Assembly (NCBI RefSeq): GCF_002943715.1
Contig: NZ_MQUA01000013.1
Span: 551,001 to 615,000 of the forward strand
Reading direction: 5' to 3'
DNA length: 64,000 nucleotides
DNA from: Polaribacter filamentus
GTDB lineage: Bacteria; Bacteroidota; Bacteroidia; Flavobacteriales; Flavobacteriaceae
Shown: one piece after another, positions 45,053 to 53,646 of the stretch
Layout: each line of letters opens with the position of its first letter
Position numbering within the stretch: position 1 is the stretch's first letter
The notes under the pieces: model-generated
Told to the model about the DNA's origin: nothing
Seen by the model: only the letters and a program-made list of their open reading frames with translations
The model's database searches: none
Made by a program: the position numbers and the translations under genes

Positions 45053-45580
45053 TTAATCATATTTAGCATTAAAATTAGAATCCCATTTTCCTTGAACTTT
45101 TAAAACTTGTTCTATAATATCTCTAACACAACCTTCGCCACCTTTTTTGTATGAAATGTATCTAGATATTTTTTGAATTTCTGGTGCAGCATCATTTGGG
45201 CAACAAGATAAACCAACCAATTTCATTACTGGATAATCTGGTATGTCATCACCCATATACAAGATATTTTCAGGTTTTAGGTTGTGCTTTTTAATCAATT
45301 CGTTGTATTGATGAATTTTATTATGTGCGCCTAAATAGATATCTTTAATACCTAGATTTGCTAAACGAGTTTTTACACCTTCATTCGTTCCGCCAGAAAT
45401 AATACAAACGTTATAACCTTTGTCTACAGCAGTTTTTAAAGCATAACCATCTTTAATATTCATGTGTCTTATGAGTTCTCCATCAGGCATAATCGTGACC
45501 ATCCCATTTGTAAGAACGCCATCTACATCAAAAATTAAAGTATTTATATTGGGCAATAATTGTTTGTAACTAATTTCCAT
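45053..45580 (-). CDS. kdsC: 3-deoxy-D-manno-octulosonate 8-phosphate phosphatase, KdsC-type HAD
   Basis: 175 residues, capless HAD phosphatase. Motif I FDVDGVLTNG (18-27), motif II ISGGTNEG, motif III/IV ILYMGDDIPDYPVMKL. The size and the tetramer-forming beta hairpin after motif I match KdsC, which dephosphorylates KDO-8-P for lipopolysaccharide core synthesis. It lies 60 bases from the frameshifted DUF2520 gene on the same strand, with a small hairpin repeat between them. Confidence 0.9.
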   Translation of the reverse strand: MEISYKQLLPNINTLIFDVDGVLTNGMVTIMPDGELIRHMNIKDGYALKTAVDKGYNVCIISGGTNEGVKTRLANLGIKDIYLGAHNKIHQYNELIKKHNLKPENILYMGDDIPDYPVMKLVGLSCCPNDAAPEIQKISRYISYKKGGEGCVRDIIEQVLKVQGKWDSNFNAKYD

Positions 45581-45595
45581 ATTTTATTTTATAAA

Positions 45596-45620
45596 ACTTC
45601 TCGACTACGCTAGAAGTGAC
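45596..45620. repeat. Short dispersed hairpin repeat
   Basis: ACTTCT-N10-AGAAGT followed by GACA; CTTCTCGACTACGCT-type units with this hairpin are frequent between genes in Flavobacteriaceae (from memory). It lies between kdsC and the DUF2520 gene. Confidence 0.45.
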
Positions 45621-45640
45621 ATTGTTAGTTTGTATTAGGT

Positions 45641-46338
45641 TTAATCAATTGAATTTTGGATTGATTTTGTGAGAATTTTATAAATTTTCTGTTGATTTGA
45701 ATTCAACAAATTTAAATGATTTTTTATTGTTTTTTGATCATTTCTAATCGCTGGACCTGTTTGCGATTTTTCTGGTGATAAATGCGCAACTTTTGATGCT
45801 GTTTCTTTAATTAATGGTTGTAAAATCTCAAAAGGAACATTGTTTTCTTTGCAAATATCATTCCCAATTTTGTACATGTGATTTGTAAAATTGTTCACAA
45901 AAACAGCAGCAGCATGTAAGGTTTTACGTTGTTTAGAATTTATGTTATAGATTTTTTTCCAATCGATTTTGCGAGTGTTTCCAATAATTTATAGTCATTT
46001 TTATTTTCTGCTTCCAAACAAAAAGGAACTTCCTTAAAATCGACTTTTTTATCCATGGAAAAAGTTTGTAACATGTAAAAAATTCCTTTTTTAGTATTGT
46101 TTTTTAAATCGCTTAAAGAAACACTACCTGAAGTATGAACCACAAAATTATTTGTAATTTTTGATGAAACTTCTGCAATTGCATCGTCAGAAACTGCAAT
46201 AATTGTAACATCCGCTTGCGGAACCCTGGTTAAATCCCTAGAACTGATTTGTGTAACTTTTATTTTATCAATATGATTAAAGGCATTTTGTAAATGAGTT
46301 GCTACATTTCCTTTTCCAACAAGTAAAACTGATATCAT
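45641..46338 (-). pseudogene. Rossmann/DUF2520 protein split by a frameshift in an A7 run
   Basis: The first part (46338-45940) is a Rossmann domain, MISVLLVGKGNVATHLQNAF to LLETLAKSIGKKSIT and stop. From an A7 run at 45952-45958 the -1 frame continues YNINSKQRKTLHAAAVFVNN and FTNHMYKIGNDICKEN to SIQNSID, the DUF2520 domain. Adding one A (or slipping back one base) gives an intact protein of about 231 residues of the F420-dependent-reductase-like/DUF2520 family. No other damage is visible, so error, slippage or fresh mutation are all open. Confidence 0.75.
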
Positions 46339-46412
46339 AAAACGAAGATATTGCTTTTTTGTAGAAACTAATCAATCGATTTCCTTAATTTTGCTGATAT
46401 AAATTTTTTTAA

Positions 46413-47570
46413 ATGAATAAAAGTAGTAAACTAGGAATAAATTCAATATGCGTTCACGTTGGTGAAGTAAAAGACGAACAATTTAAAGGTGCAATTTCAC
46501 CAATTTATATGTCGACTTCCTATGCTTTTGACGGAGTAGATGTAAAGCGGTATCCGCGTTATTTTAACACGCCAAATCAAGAAATGTTATGCAAAAAAAT
46601 TGCGGCTTTAGAGCGTACAGAAGATGCTTTGATTTTTGGTTCAGGAATGGCGGCAATTTCTAGTGCGATGTTGGCTTTTTTGAAAAGAGGTGATCACGTA
46701 ATTATTCAGCAAGTAATTTATGGAGGAATGTATAATTTTGTAGTTACTGAATTTAAAAAATATGGTATTGAGTATTCGTTTACAGAAAGCGATAAAGCAA
46801 CCGATTTTAAAGCTTTAATTAAAGAGAATACCAAAATTTTATATATTGAAACTCCTTCAAATCCTTTATTGGGAATTACAGATATGCGGGAAATTGCCAA
46901 TGCTGCAAAAGAAAAAAATATCATCACAATGATTGATAATACGTTTGCATCACCGATAAATCAAAATCCTGTTGATTTCGGAATTGATATTATTTTACAT
47001 TCTGCAACAAAATATATGGGTGGTCATTCAGATATTTCTGCAGGAGCAGTTGCAGCATCCAAAGAACATATTGAGCAAATTTGGAAAACCGCTATTAATT
47101 TTGGAGGAAATTTAAGCGATCAAACGGTTTGGTTGTTAGAGAGAAGTTTAAAAACGTTGAATCTGCGGGTAAAAGAGCAAACTAAAAATGCTCAAATTAT
47201 GGCAGAATATTTTGAAAGTAATACTAATATTGATCGCGTTTATTATCCAGGATTAAAAAGTCATCCGCAGTATGAAATTGCAAAAAAACAAATGAAAGGT
47301 TTTGGTGCCATGTTGTCTTTTGAATTAAAAAAAGGAATTGATGCGATGAAATTTCAAAATAGTTTACAGTTGATAAAACCATCGATGAGTTTAGCAGGCG
47401 TGGAAAGTACTACTGTTAGTCCGACGCAAACGACACATGCTTTATTAAGTGAAGAACAGCGTTTAGAAAGAGGAATTAAAGCAGGATTAATTCGTTTTTC
47501 GGTGGGAATTGAAGAAACAGACGATTTAATTGCCGATATAGAACAAGCCATAAAAAAAGCAACCAATTAG
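46413..47570 (+). CDS. PLP-dependent trans-sulfuration enzyme (methionine gamma-lyase / cystathionine lyase type)
   Basis: 385 residues of the Cys/Met metabolism PLP family. The PLP Lys lies in ILHSATKYMGGHSDISAG; the phosphate-binding GSGMAAISSA and the YETPSNP-like YIETPSNPLLGITD are present, as is the C-terminal RFSVGIEETDDLIADIEQA. Sequence cannot separate methionine gamma-lyase, cystathionine gamma-lyase and beta-lyase activity. The terminator hairpin includes its last codons. Confidence 0.9.
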   Translation: MNKSSKLGINSICVHVGEVKDEQFKGAISPIYMSTSYAFDGVDVKRYPRYFNTPNQEMLCKKIAALERTEDALIFGSGMAAISSAMLAFLKRGDHVIIQQVIYGGMYNFVVTEFKKYGIEYSFTESDKATDFKALIKENTKILYIETPSNPLLGITDMREIANAAKEKNIITMIDNTFASPINQNPVDFGIDIILHSATKYMGGHSDISAGAVAASKEHIEQIWKTAINFGGNLSDQTVWLLERSLKTLNLRVKEQTKNAQIMAEYFESNTNIDRVYYPGLKSHPQYEIAKKQMKGFGAMLSFELKKGIDAMKFQNSLQLIKPSMSLAGVESTTVSPTQTTHALLSEEQRLERGIKAGLIRFSVGIEETDDLIADIEQAIKKATN

Positions 47571-47585
47571 TTGGTTGTTTTTTTA
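47559..47585 (+). terminator. Terminator overlapping the PLP lyase stop codon
   Basis: CAACCAA-TTAG-TTGGTTG, 7-bp stem, whose loop holds the TAG stop, followed by a T-run. Confidence 0.75.
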
Positions 47586-47703
47586 ATATTGTGGCATTAA
47601 AAGACTCTTTTTAAATAGAAATGATGTCTATTTGTACTTCTGAATATTTTTTTTCTGATGTAAGAGGAAGTAATTATTGAATTAAAATTGATACATAGGA
47701 TAT

Positions 47704-48420
47704 ATGAAATTAGATATTTTAGCTTTTGGTGCACATCCAGATGATGTAGAATTAGGTTGTGGTGCAACTATTGCCAAAGAAATTTCTTTGGGTAAAAAAG
47801 TAGGGATTATAGATTTAACAAGAGGAGAGTTAGGAACTCGTGGTTCTGCGGATTTAAGAGATAAAGAGGCGGCAAATGCTGCGGGAATATTGGGTGTTTC
47901 TGTTCGTGAAAATTTAGGTTTTGCGGATGGTTTTTTCACTAATGATAAAGAGCATCAATTAGAAATTATAAAAATGATTCGCAAATATCAGCCAGAAATA
48001 GTGCTTTGCAATGCTATTGATGATCGACATATAGATCATCCCAAAGGAAGTAGTTTAGTTTCTGATGCTTGTTTTTTAAGCGGATTGATAAAGGTTGAAA
48101 CACAATTAAAAGGGGTATTACAGGAAAAATGGCGACCAAAATTAGTATACCATTATTTGCAATGGAAAAGTATTGAACCTCATTTTGTTGTCGATGTCAC
48201 TGGGTTTATGGATGTTAAAACAAAATCGATCTTGGCGTATTCGTCTCAATTTTATAATCCTAGGAGTAATGAACCCGAAACACCAATAACAAGTAAGAAC
48301 TTTATAGACAGTATTCATTACAGAGCAAAAGACCTTGGAAGATTAATTGGTGTGGATTATGCAGAAGGCTTTACCACAGAGCGTTACGCAGCTGTTGAAA
48401 ATTTAAGTAAATTAATCTAA
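47704..48420 (+). CDS. bshB1: Bacillithiol biosynthesis deacetylase BshB1
   Basis: 238 residues, PIG-L/LmbE family. Zinc motif GAHPDDVELGCGA (9-21) with His11 and Asp14; a second zinc His in DDRHIDHPKGSSL. Removes acetyl from N-acetylglucosaminyl-malate in bacillithiol synthesis; the length and the GELGTRGSADLRDKEAANAA segment match BshB1. Other bsh genes are not in the window. Its thiol product could serve the DinB-like protein at 632. Confidence 0.93.
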   Translation: MKLDILAFGAHPDDVELGCGATIAKEISLGKKVGIIDLTRGELGTRGSADLRDKEAANAAGILGVSVRENLGFADGFFTNDKEHQLEIIKMIRKYQPEIVLCNAIDDRHIDHPKGSSLVSDACFLSGLIKVETQLKGVLQEKWRPKLVYHYLQWKSIEPHFVVDVTGFMDVKTKSILAYSSQFYNPRSNEPETPITSKNFIDSIHYRAKDLGRLIGVDYAEGFTTERYAAVENLSKLI

Positions 48421-48451
48421 TATTTTCTTTCATAGAAAAAGAAAAAACAAT

Positions 48452-48459
48452 TATATTTG
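48452..48459 (+). promoter_or_regulatory. -7 box of the tRNA-His gene
   Basis: TATATTTG fits TAnnTTTG, 15 bases before the mature tRNA. Confidence 0.55.
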
Positions 48460-48474
48460 CACCCGAAATTATAT

Positions 48475-48549
48475 GGTGGTTGTAGCTCAGTTGGTTAGAG
48501 TATCGGTTTGTGGTACCGAGTGTCGCGGGTTCGAGTCCCGTCTTCCACC
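48475..48549 (+). tRNA. tRNA-His (GTG anticodon)
   Basis: Cloverleaf: acceptor GTGGTTG with an extra G at -1 (48475), D arm GCTC...GAGT, anticodon stem TCGGT/ACCGA with loop TTGTGGT, so anticodon GTG (His), T arm GCGGG-TTCGAGT-CCCGT, acceptor 3' CTTCCAC with C73 opposite G-1. The G-1:C73 pair is the histidine identity element. Positions 5:68 and 6:67 are T:T mismatches, which weakens the acceptor stem. A strong terminator follows. Confidence 0.93.
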
Positions 48550-48558
48550 CAAAAACAA

Positions 48559-48588
48559 AGTCTTCTCAGAAATGAGAAGACTTTTTTT
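48559..48588 (+). terminator. Terminator of tRNA-His
   Basis: Perfect 10-bp stem AGTCTTCTCA / TGAGAAGACT with a GAAA tetraloop and a T7 run. Confidence 0.92.
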
Positions 48589-48623
48589 GTATCCAGAAAG
48601 TATGGAAAATTTATGAATAATAG

Positions 48624-49376
48624 TTATTTTAGGTTATTTAAAGACTCTATTACTTCGTTTCTTTTTCTTACTGAAACCGGAATGTTACTTTTATCTTTTA
48701 AAATGAGATATCCACCATCAGATTTTATAAACTCTTTTATATACTTGGTGTTTATTAAATGACTTTGATGAACTCTCGAAAAACCATGCTCTTTTAACAT
48801 ATCAGCAAAATATTTTAAAGTTTTAGAAACCAGTATTTTTTGACCGTTTTCTAAATAGAAAGTTGTGTAATTATTGTCTGATTTACAACGGATAATTTCT
48901 GATAGTTGCACAACAATTATTTTTTCGGATGTGTGTAAAGATATTTTTTGATTGGTTGAAACAGGATTTTTTATAGCTTCTTGCAAAACAGCTATTTGTT
49001 CTTTATTTGGTTGAATTTGCTCTTTCGCTTTTGCAATAGAATTTGCCAAATCTTCATTGGAATATGGTTTTAAAATATAATCAATGGCAGCAAATTTAAA
49101 AGCTTTTATTGCATAGGCATCACTTGCAGTAACGAATATTATTTTTGATTGTAAATTTGGCACGATTTCTAACAGATCAAATCCAGTTCCATCGCCTAAC
49201 ATAATATCTAGAAACAAAATGTCAGGTTTTTGTTTTTGTAATAATTTAGCTGCTTCAATTACACTCGTTGCTTTTCCAATAATTTCTATTTCTGGATGAT
49301 TTTTTTCAATATCAGCGCACAACATTTCTAATGCTACAGGAATATCATCCACTACAATCGATGTAAGTTTTTTCAT
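48624..49376 (-). CDS. LytTR-type response regulator
   Basis: 250 residues. Receiver domain (about 4-120) with the phospho-Asp in LFLDIMLGDG (about Asp57) and Lys in YILKPYSNEDL; C-terminal LytTR DNA-binding domain (about 145-245: KIIVVQLSEIIRCKSDNNYT, SRVHQSHLINTKYIKEFIK). It pairs with the LytS-type kinase two genes upstream, with a phosphoesterase gene between them. Gene order on the minus strand is kinase, phosphoesterase, regulator, with one-base spacing. Confidence 0.92.
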   Translation of the reverse strand: MKKLTSIVVDDIPVALEMLCADIEKNHPEIEIIGKATSVIEAAKLLQKQKPDILFLDIMLGDGTGFDLLEIVPNLQSKIIFVTASDAYAIKAFKFAAIDYILKPYSNEDLANSIAKAKEQIQPNKEQIAVLQEAIKNPVSTNQKISLHTSEKIIVVQLSEIIRCKSDNNYTTFYLENGQKILVSKTLKYFADMLKEHGFSRVHQSHLINTKYIKEFIKSDGGYLILKDKSNIPVSVRKRNEVIESLNNLK

Positions 49377-49377
49377 T

Positions 49378-50223
49378 TTAAGCTTTTTTTTCTAAATTAA
49401 AAACAGTTATTTCTGGCCTTACATTAAATCGTACAGGATAGATGCATCCTAAAGCTCTATTAATATAAAGCGTTCTTCCATCATTTAAATCAATTTCTCC
49501 TGCACTATATTTTTTGTTTTTTACGGGTAGAATTGGTGGATTTAAAAAAGGAGGTTTTACTTGACCGCCATGCGTATGGCCAGATAAAATCCAGCCCTTG
49601 TAATTATTCCAAATGTTTAAATCACAAACATCAGGATTATGACATAGCACTAAATTGGCATTTGTAGGATTGTGTTTGACCATTATTTTTTTTGGATTAA
49701 AATTTAATCCCCAAAAATCATCCAAACCAATAATCGTAAGTCCGTTAAAATTAAATTCGGCATTACTTAAAATTTTAACTCCGGCATTTTCAACAATTGA
49801 AGTAATTGTATTCGCAACTTTTTGTTCTATCCAATTATGTCCATAATCATGATTTCCTAAAACGCCAGCAGTTCCTAATTTTCCAATAACAACATGTTTA
49901 AAAACTTCTTTTAACTGAGCAAATTGTTCTTCAGAATCGTAAGAAACGAAATCTCCAGTATACACCACAAAATCAGGATTTAATTTTTGTGCTTTTTTAA
50001 AAGAATCTATTATATATTGATAGTCAAACCGATTACCAACATGAATATCACTAATTTGAATGAGTGTTTTACCTATTAAATTTTCTGGTAAATTTTTAAT
50101 TGGCATTTTTTTATGCACAAACTCAAGCCAATAGGGTTCAATTTGCCAAGAATAAATTCCGCCTAAAAAACCGACACCAAGAGCTCCAAAGATTGTCTTT
50201 TTAATAAATTTTCTTCTTTTCAT
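49378..50223 (-). CDS. Membrane-anchored metallophosphoesterase (YaeI-like)
   Basis: 281 residues. A basic N-terminus and one hydrophobic segment (TIFGALGVGFLGGIYSW) form a Tat-like or simple anchor (MKRRKFIKKTIFG). The calcineurin-like core has QISDIHVGN, YTGDFVSYD, LGNHDYGHNW and LSGHTHGGQVKPP, all metal-ligand motifs. Related YaeI/YkuE proteins are lipid-type phosphoesterases (UDP-diacylglucosamine or phosphodiester). It touches the kinase stop codon (shared base 50223) and ends one base before the regulator start. Confidence 0.88.
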   Translation of the reverse strand: MKRRKFIKKTIFGALGVGFLGGIYSWQIEPYWLEFVHKKMPIKNLPENLIGKTLIQISDIHVGNRFDYQYIIDSFKKAQKLNPDFVVYTGDFVSYDSEEQFAQLKEVFKHVVIGKLGTAGVLGNHDYGHNWIEQKVANTITSIVENAGVKILSNAEFNFNGLTIIGLDDFWGLNFNPKKIMVKHNPTNANLVLCHNPDVCDLNIWNNYKGWILSGHTHGGQVKPPFLNPPILPVKNKKYSAGEIDLNDGRTLYINRALGCIYPVRFNVRPEITVFNLEKKA

Positions 50224-52201
50224 TAATAATCTGTTTTTAACGGAATTTTAAACCAAACTTTTGTACCTTTTATGATTGAATCTGCAACAATTTCATCAAT
50301 AGAAAATGAATTTTTCATTGAAAGATGTTGAATTCTTTCTTTGGATACTTTTAATGCTAGAGAATCATGATTTGAATTTATTTTTTCTTTTTTTGATTGA
50401 TGAATTCCTATTCCGCTATCAACAATTGAACAATTTAAAAAATGATGTTTTACATCAAAAGAGATGGTTATTTTTCCTTTTTGATTCGCTTGAATTCCGT
50501 GCTTTATAGCATTTTCTATAAACGGTTGCATTAGCATAGTCGGAATTAAAATCTCCTCAATATCAATATTATTTAGGTTTGTAATTATATGATATTCAAA
50601 GGTTTTAGAACTCATTTTTTGTTCTAATTCAATATAGTTTTTTAAAGATTCTATTTCTTCTTTTAAACTAATTTCATCTTTTCTAGAGTTGCTTAAAATA
50701 CTTCTTAACAAGATTGAAAATTGAGAAATAGTCGTGTTTAATTCTTCTGTCTTTCCTGAGTTTCCGAGGGCTTTAATTCCGTTTAAAACGTTAAAAATAA
50801 AATGCGGATTCATTTGTAGCTGGAGCGCTTTCTGCTCTAAAAAAATCAAATGATTTTTTAATTTTAGCTTGTTAATTTTCTCTTTATTTTTTTATTGATA
50901 TTTCTGATGTAAAAATTCAACAGAAAATATCCAGCTAATAAAATTAAAATAATTGTCACGAGAATAAATTCTGTTTTTCTGTATAGCGGTGTTTTAATTT
51001 TAAATGAAAAATGTTTTATCTCACTTAAATTTTCATCAATTTTAGATTGAATTTCAAAAGTATACTTGCCAGCATTTAAGTTTGCAAACTGCACAGAATT
51101 ACTTGAAGACCAAGAAGAAAATTTACTATTCAATTTATACCTATATTTTACTTTTTGATAATTTATTAAATCAACAGTTTTAAAATTGAAGGAGATATTA
51201 TTTTCTGAGGGTAAAAAATTGATGGATTTGTTACTGTCTAAAAGTGAATCTACATTTTGATTATTTACTATTAAATTTTCAAAATAAACAAGAGGTTTAT
51301 TATCCTTTAAATTGATTGATTCCTCATTTTTAAGACGATATAAACCTTTATTTGTTGCAATCCAAATAGTGTTTTGATTGTCTTTATAAACAACATTGAT
51401 CGCATCGGTTTTTAAAGAATTGTATTTGTTTATTTTTTGTTTGAATGAAAAGGAGGGAAGTGTAAAAATTTCAATTCCGTTTTTACTAGAAGTTACCCAA
51501 ATTTCGTTTTTAAGTTTTTTTACGGATGTTAAATTTTCTTTAGTTGTAATTGTTTTTTCAACCGAATTTATATCAATAGTTTTTAATCCATTTCTAAAAG
51601 TAGCTGCAATAATTTCATCTTGAAAACTCGTAAGAGAAATGATGTTATCATTATTTATTTTTTCAATTTTATTCGGATTTTCTAAATGATTCAGTTTCCA
51701 TAAACCCTTATTGGTTCCAATATAGAAAGCGTTATTTGCAAAAAGTAAATCGTTAATATTAGCCGTATCAATTTCTTTCTTTATTTTAATTGGTTGTAAA
51801 GAGCCTTTTTTTATGCTATAAATACCTTGAACAGTTCCAACAAAAACTTCTTCTTTAAAAAAGAAAGTTTTCAACACTTTTTTAGATTCTAAAAATTTTT
51901 CTTTACTGCGTTTTTTAATAAATAAACCGTTTTCTAAACCGATATAAATGAAATTGTTTGTAGTAGCTAAATTGGTGGTTTTATATTTGGTTATTTGTGT
52001 AAAATCATCGCCATCAAATTGTAGAATTCCTTTGTCTGTGGCAATCCATAAATAGCCAGTTTCATCTTGCTTTACATCAAAAATAATATTGCTAGGCAAA
52101 CCATCATCAATTGTGAAAAGGCGTAAATTATTTTGTTGAGCAAAAACATTTACAAAAACCAACAGAAAAAAAATGGGCAGATTTTTTTTGTAAAACATCA
52201 T
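50223..52201 (-). pseudogene. LytS-type sensor histidine kinase with propeller sensor, split by a frameshift in an A7 run
   Basis: The first frame (52201-50864) has a signal peptide, two-component-regulator propeller repeats (DGLPSNIIFDVKQDETGYLW), a Y_Y_Y domain (YRYKLNSKFSSWSSSNSVQF) and one membrane helix (ILVTIILILLAGYFLLNFYI), then stops soon after INKKIKRKLTS. From the A7 run at 50887-50893 the -1 frame continues NKEKINKLKLKNHLIFLEQK and QMNPHFIFNVLNG, the His-kinase domain, and N-G-box IEDSG-like SIVDSGIGIH, to 50223. One added A gives an intact kinase of about 658 residues. The C-terminal half alone would be a soluble, sensorless kinase. Confidence 0.8.
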
Positions 52202-52220
52202 AGTACAAACTTACTAATTT

Positions 52221-52256
52221 AAACGTCATTACACAGAATTTTGTATAATGACGTTT
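52221..52256 (-). terminator. Terminator after the unknown lipoprotein gene
   Basis: AAACGTCATT / AATGACGTTT 10-bp outer stem with further pairing inside; T-tract weak. Lies 25 bases past the stop at 52281. Confidence 0.5.
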
Positions 52257-52280
52257 GTTAAATTTATTTTCCTTTTTCAC

Positions 52281-53372
52281 TTAATTCATTGCATATAAGC
52301 GCTTGTTATTGGTATCTGGTTCAATATGTTGCAACTCACCATAAGGTTTAATTAAGGGTTTTAAAACGATTAAACCAGTTGTATTTCCAGAAATTGTAAG
52401 GCTGCTATTTTTAATTGTATAAGTCCATCTAAATTTATTTAAAGGAATCTGTAGTTTTACAAAATCTGCATATAAACTTTCTTTTAACTGAATAAATTGG
52501 ATGATTTCTTCTTGATTTTCAAAACTTGGAACTTCATCATCAGAATTATGATAATCCAATTCAAACTTTACAGGAATCGAAAATTGGGTGGTATATGCTT
52601 CGCCAATATAACGTTCTTTCTCGTTGTTTAAAGCATCATACCAATCGATGTCTTTTTCTTCTGGATATTTTTTAGCTATTTCTTTTGATAAATCTATTTT
52701 TCCTGGTGAATTGGCCGTTGGATAAAACACATAAAATGGTTTTGCTAAATAGTGTTTGGTAAACTCGCCATCAAAAATTGAAAAGTAAGACGAAGCGATT
52801 ATATTTGGCAATTCATTTGAGCAAAAAGCATCTTTAAATGCATTCATTAATTCGATGTTTTCACCTAAACCATTTGCATGAAAAATAATTTTAGAATTTG
52901 CATTTACACTTTCTTTTAAAGTTGGTAAATTTCCTTTTGTAATATTTTTACGTACCGATTCTGCGGTTACTTTTTCACCTTTAATTATGGTTTCTAAAGT
53001 CATTCCTTTATAAGGATTACTTTTGTTTACGATATGAATTTCTCCATAAGGATTTTCTGATTCATTCTTATTTAACCAAGTAATTACTTCTTCTAAAGAA
53101 TATTGATCTTCTACAATTTCAAATTCTTTTTCTTTAAAATAGGTTCTTGCATTGTTGTAAAAAGTTTTATCACCTTTATCAAAACCAGTGATAAAAACAA
53201 TGGGCTTTCGTGTAATTATTTTTTCTTTAACAGTATGCTCTAAATTGTTGTGGATTACTGAAATTGCTGTTTCATTTTTTTTAATTGTTGATGTTCTATC
53301 GCAATTTATAAAAACGCTTGAAGTTAAAATGATAGCTGCTGCAAATACTGATTTTCTAAATACTTTGTTCAT
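52281..53372 (-). CDS. Lipoprotein of unknown function
   Basis: 363 residues. Hydrophobic start and lipobox-like FINC (Cys24) followed by DRTSTIKK. The first third reads like a Rossmann-type or caspase-like alpha/beta domain (IVFITGFDKGDKTFYNNAR, PYGEIHIVNKSNPYKG, SKIIFHANGLGENIELMNAF, LPNIIASSYFSIFDG), where strand-GxN-helix patterns resemble CHAT-like or GHMP-unrelated hydrolase folds; I cannot assign a family. A possible His-Gly and Cys (FHANG, DAFCSNE) is suggestive only. Single gene in front of the LytS operon. Confidence 0.55.
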   Translation of the reverse strand: MNKVFRKSVFAAAIILTSSVFINCDRTSTIKKNETAISVIHNNLEHTVKEKIITRKPIVFITGFDKGDKTFYNNARTYFKEKEFEIVEDQYSLEEVITWLNKNESENPYGEIHIVNKSNPYKGMTLETIIKGEKVTAESVRKNITKGNLPTLKESVNANSKIIFHANGLGENIELMNAFKDAFCSNELPNIIASSYFSIFDGEFTKHYLAKPFYVFYPTANSPGKIDLSKEIAKKYPEEKDIDWYDALNNEKERYIGEAYTTQFSIPVKFELDYHNSDDEVPSFENQEEIIQFIQLKESLYADFVKLQIPLNKFRWTYTIKNSSLTISGNTTGLIVLKPLIKPYGELQHIEPDTNNKRLYAMN

Positions 53373-53510
53373 GATTTCTACTTTTTTAGGTGTTAATACA
53401 CTGTAAAAGTAAAACTGAACTTGAGGTAAATTATTACTGTTTTAGAATTCGTTAGAGGTGAATTAGAATTCGTTGAATAATTAGAAAACAAGAATAATAT
53501 TTTTAATTCC

Positions 53511-53622
53511 CTATGAGTTACTCAGCAGGTTTAGCCCAGATTGAACGGTCTGTTTGAGCTCTTTTTTATTCCTTTTTAGGATAAAAAAAGCGAGTAGTGA
53601 AAGCAGGAAATAGCTTCTAGAA
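53511..53622. repeat. Dispersed flavobacterial REP-like element
   Basis: GAGTTACTCAGCAGGTTTAG then CCCAGATTGAACGG, a central hairpin CTTTTTTATTCCT / AGGATAAAAAAAG (about 53559-53590), then GTGAAAGCAGGAAATAGCTT. A unit with this order (GTTTAGCCC, T-rich/A-rich hairpin around TTTTTAGGATAAAAAA, AAAGCAGGA) is widely spread between genes in Flavobacterium relatives (memory). Here it lies just after uvrA and may act as its terminator. Confidence 0.6.
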
Positions 53623-53646
53623 ATAAACCATATTTTTAAACTGAAT

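Noticed and set aside
48508..48762. A plus-strand frame running from tRNA-His into the LytTR gene
   Set aside because: It begins inside the tRNA and passes through its terminator; a chance frame.
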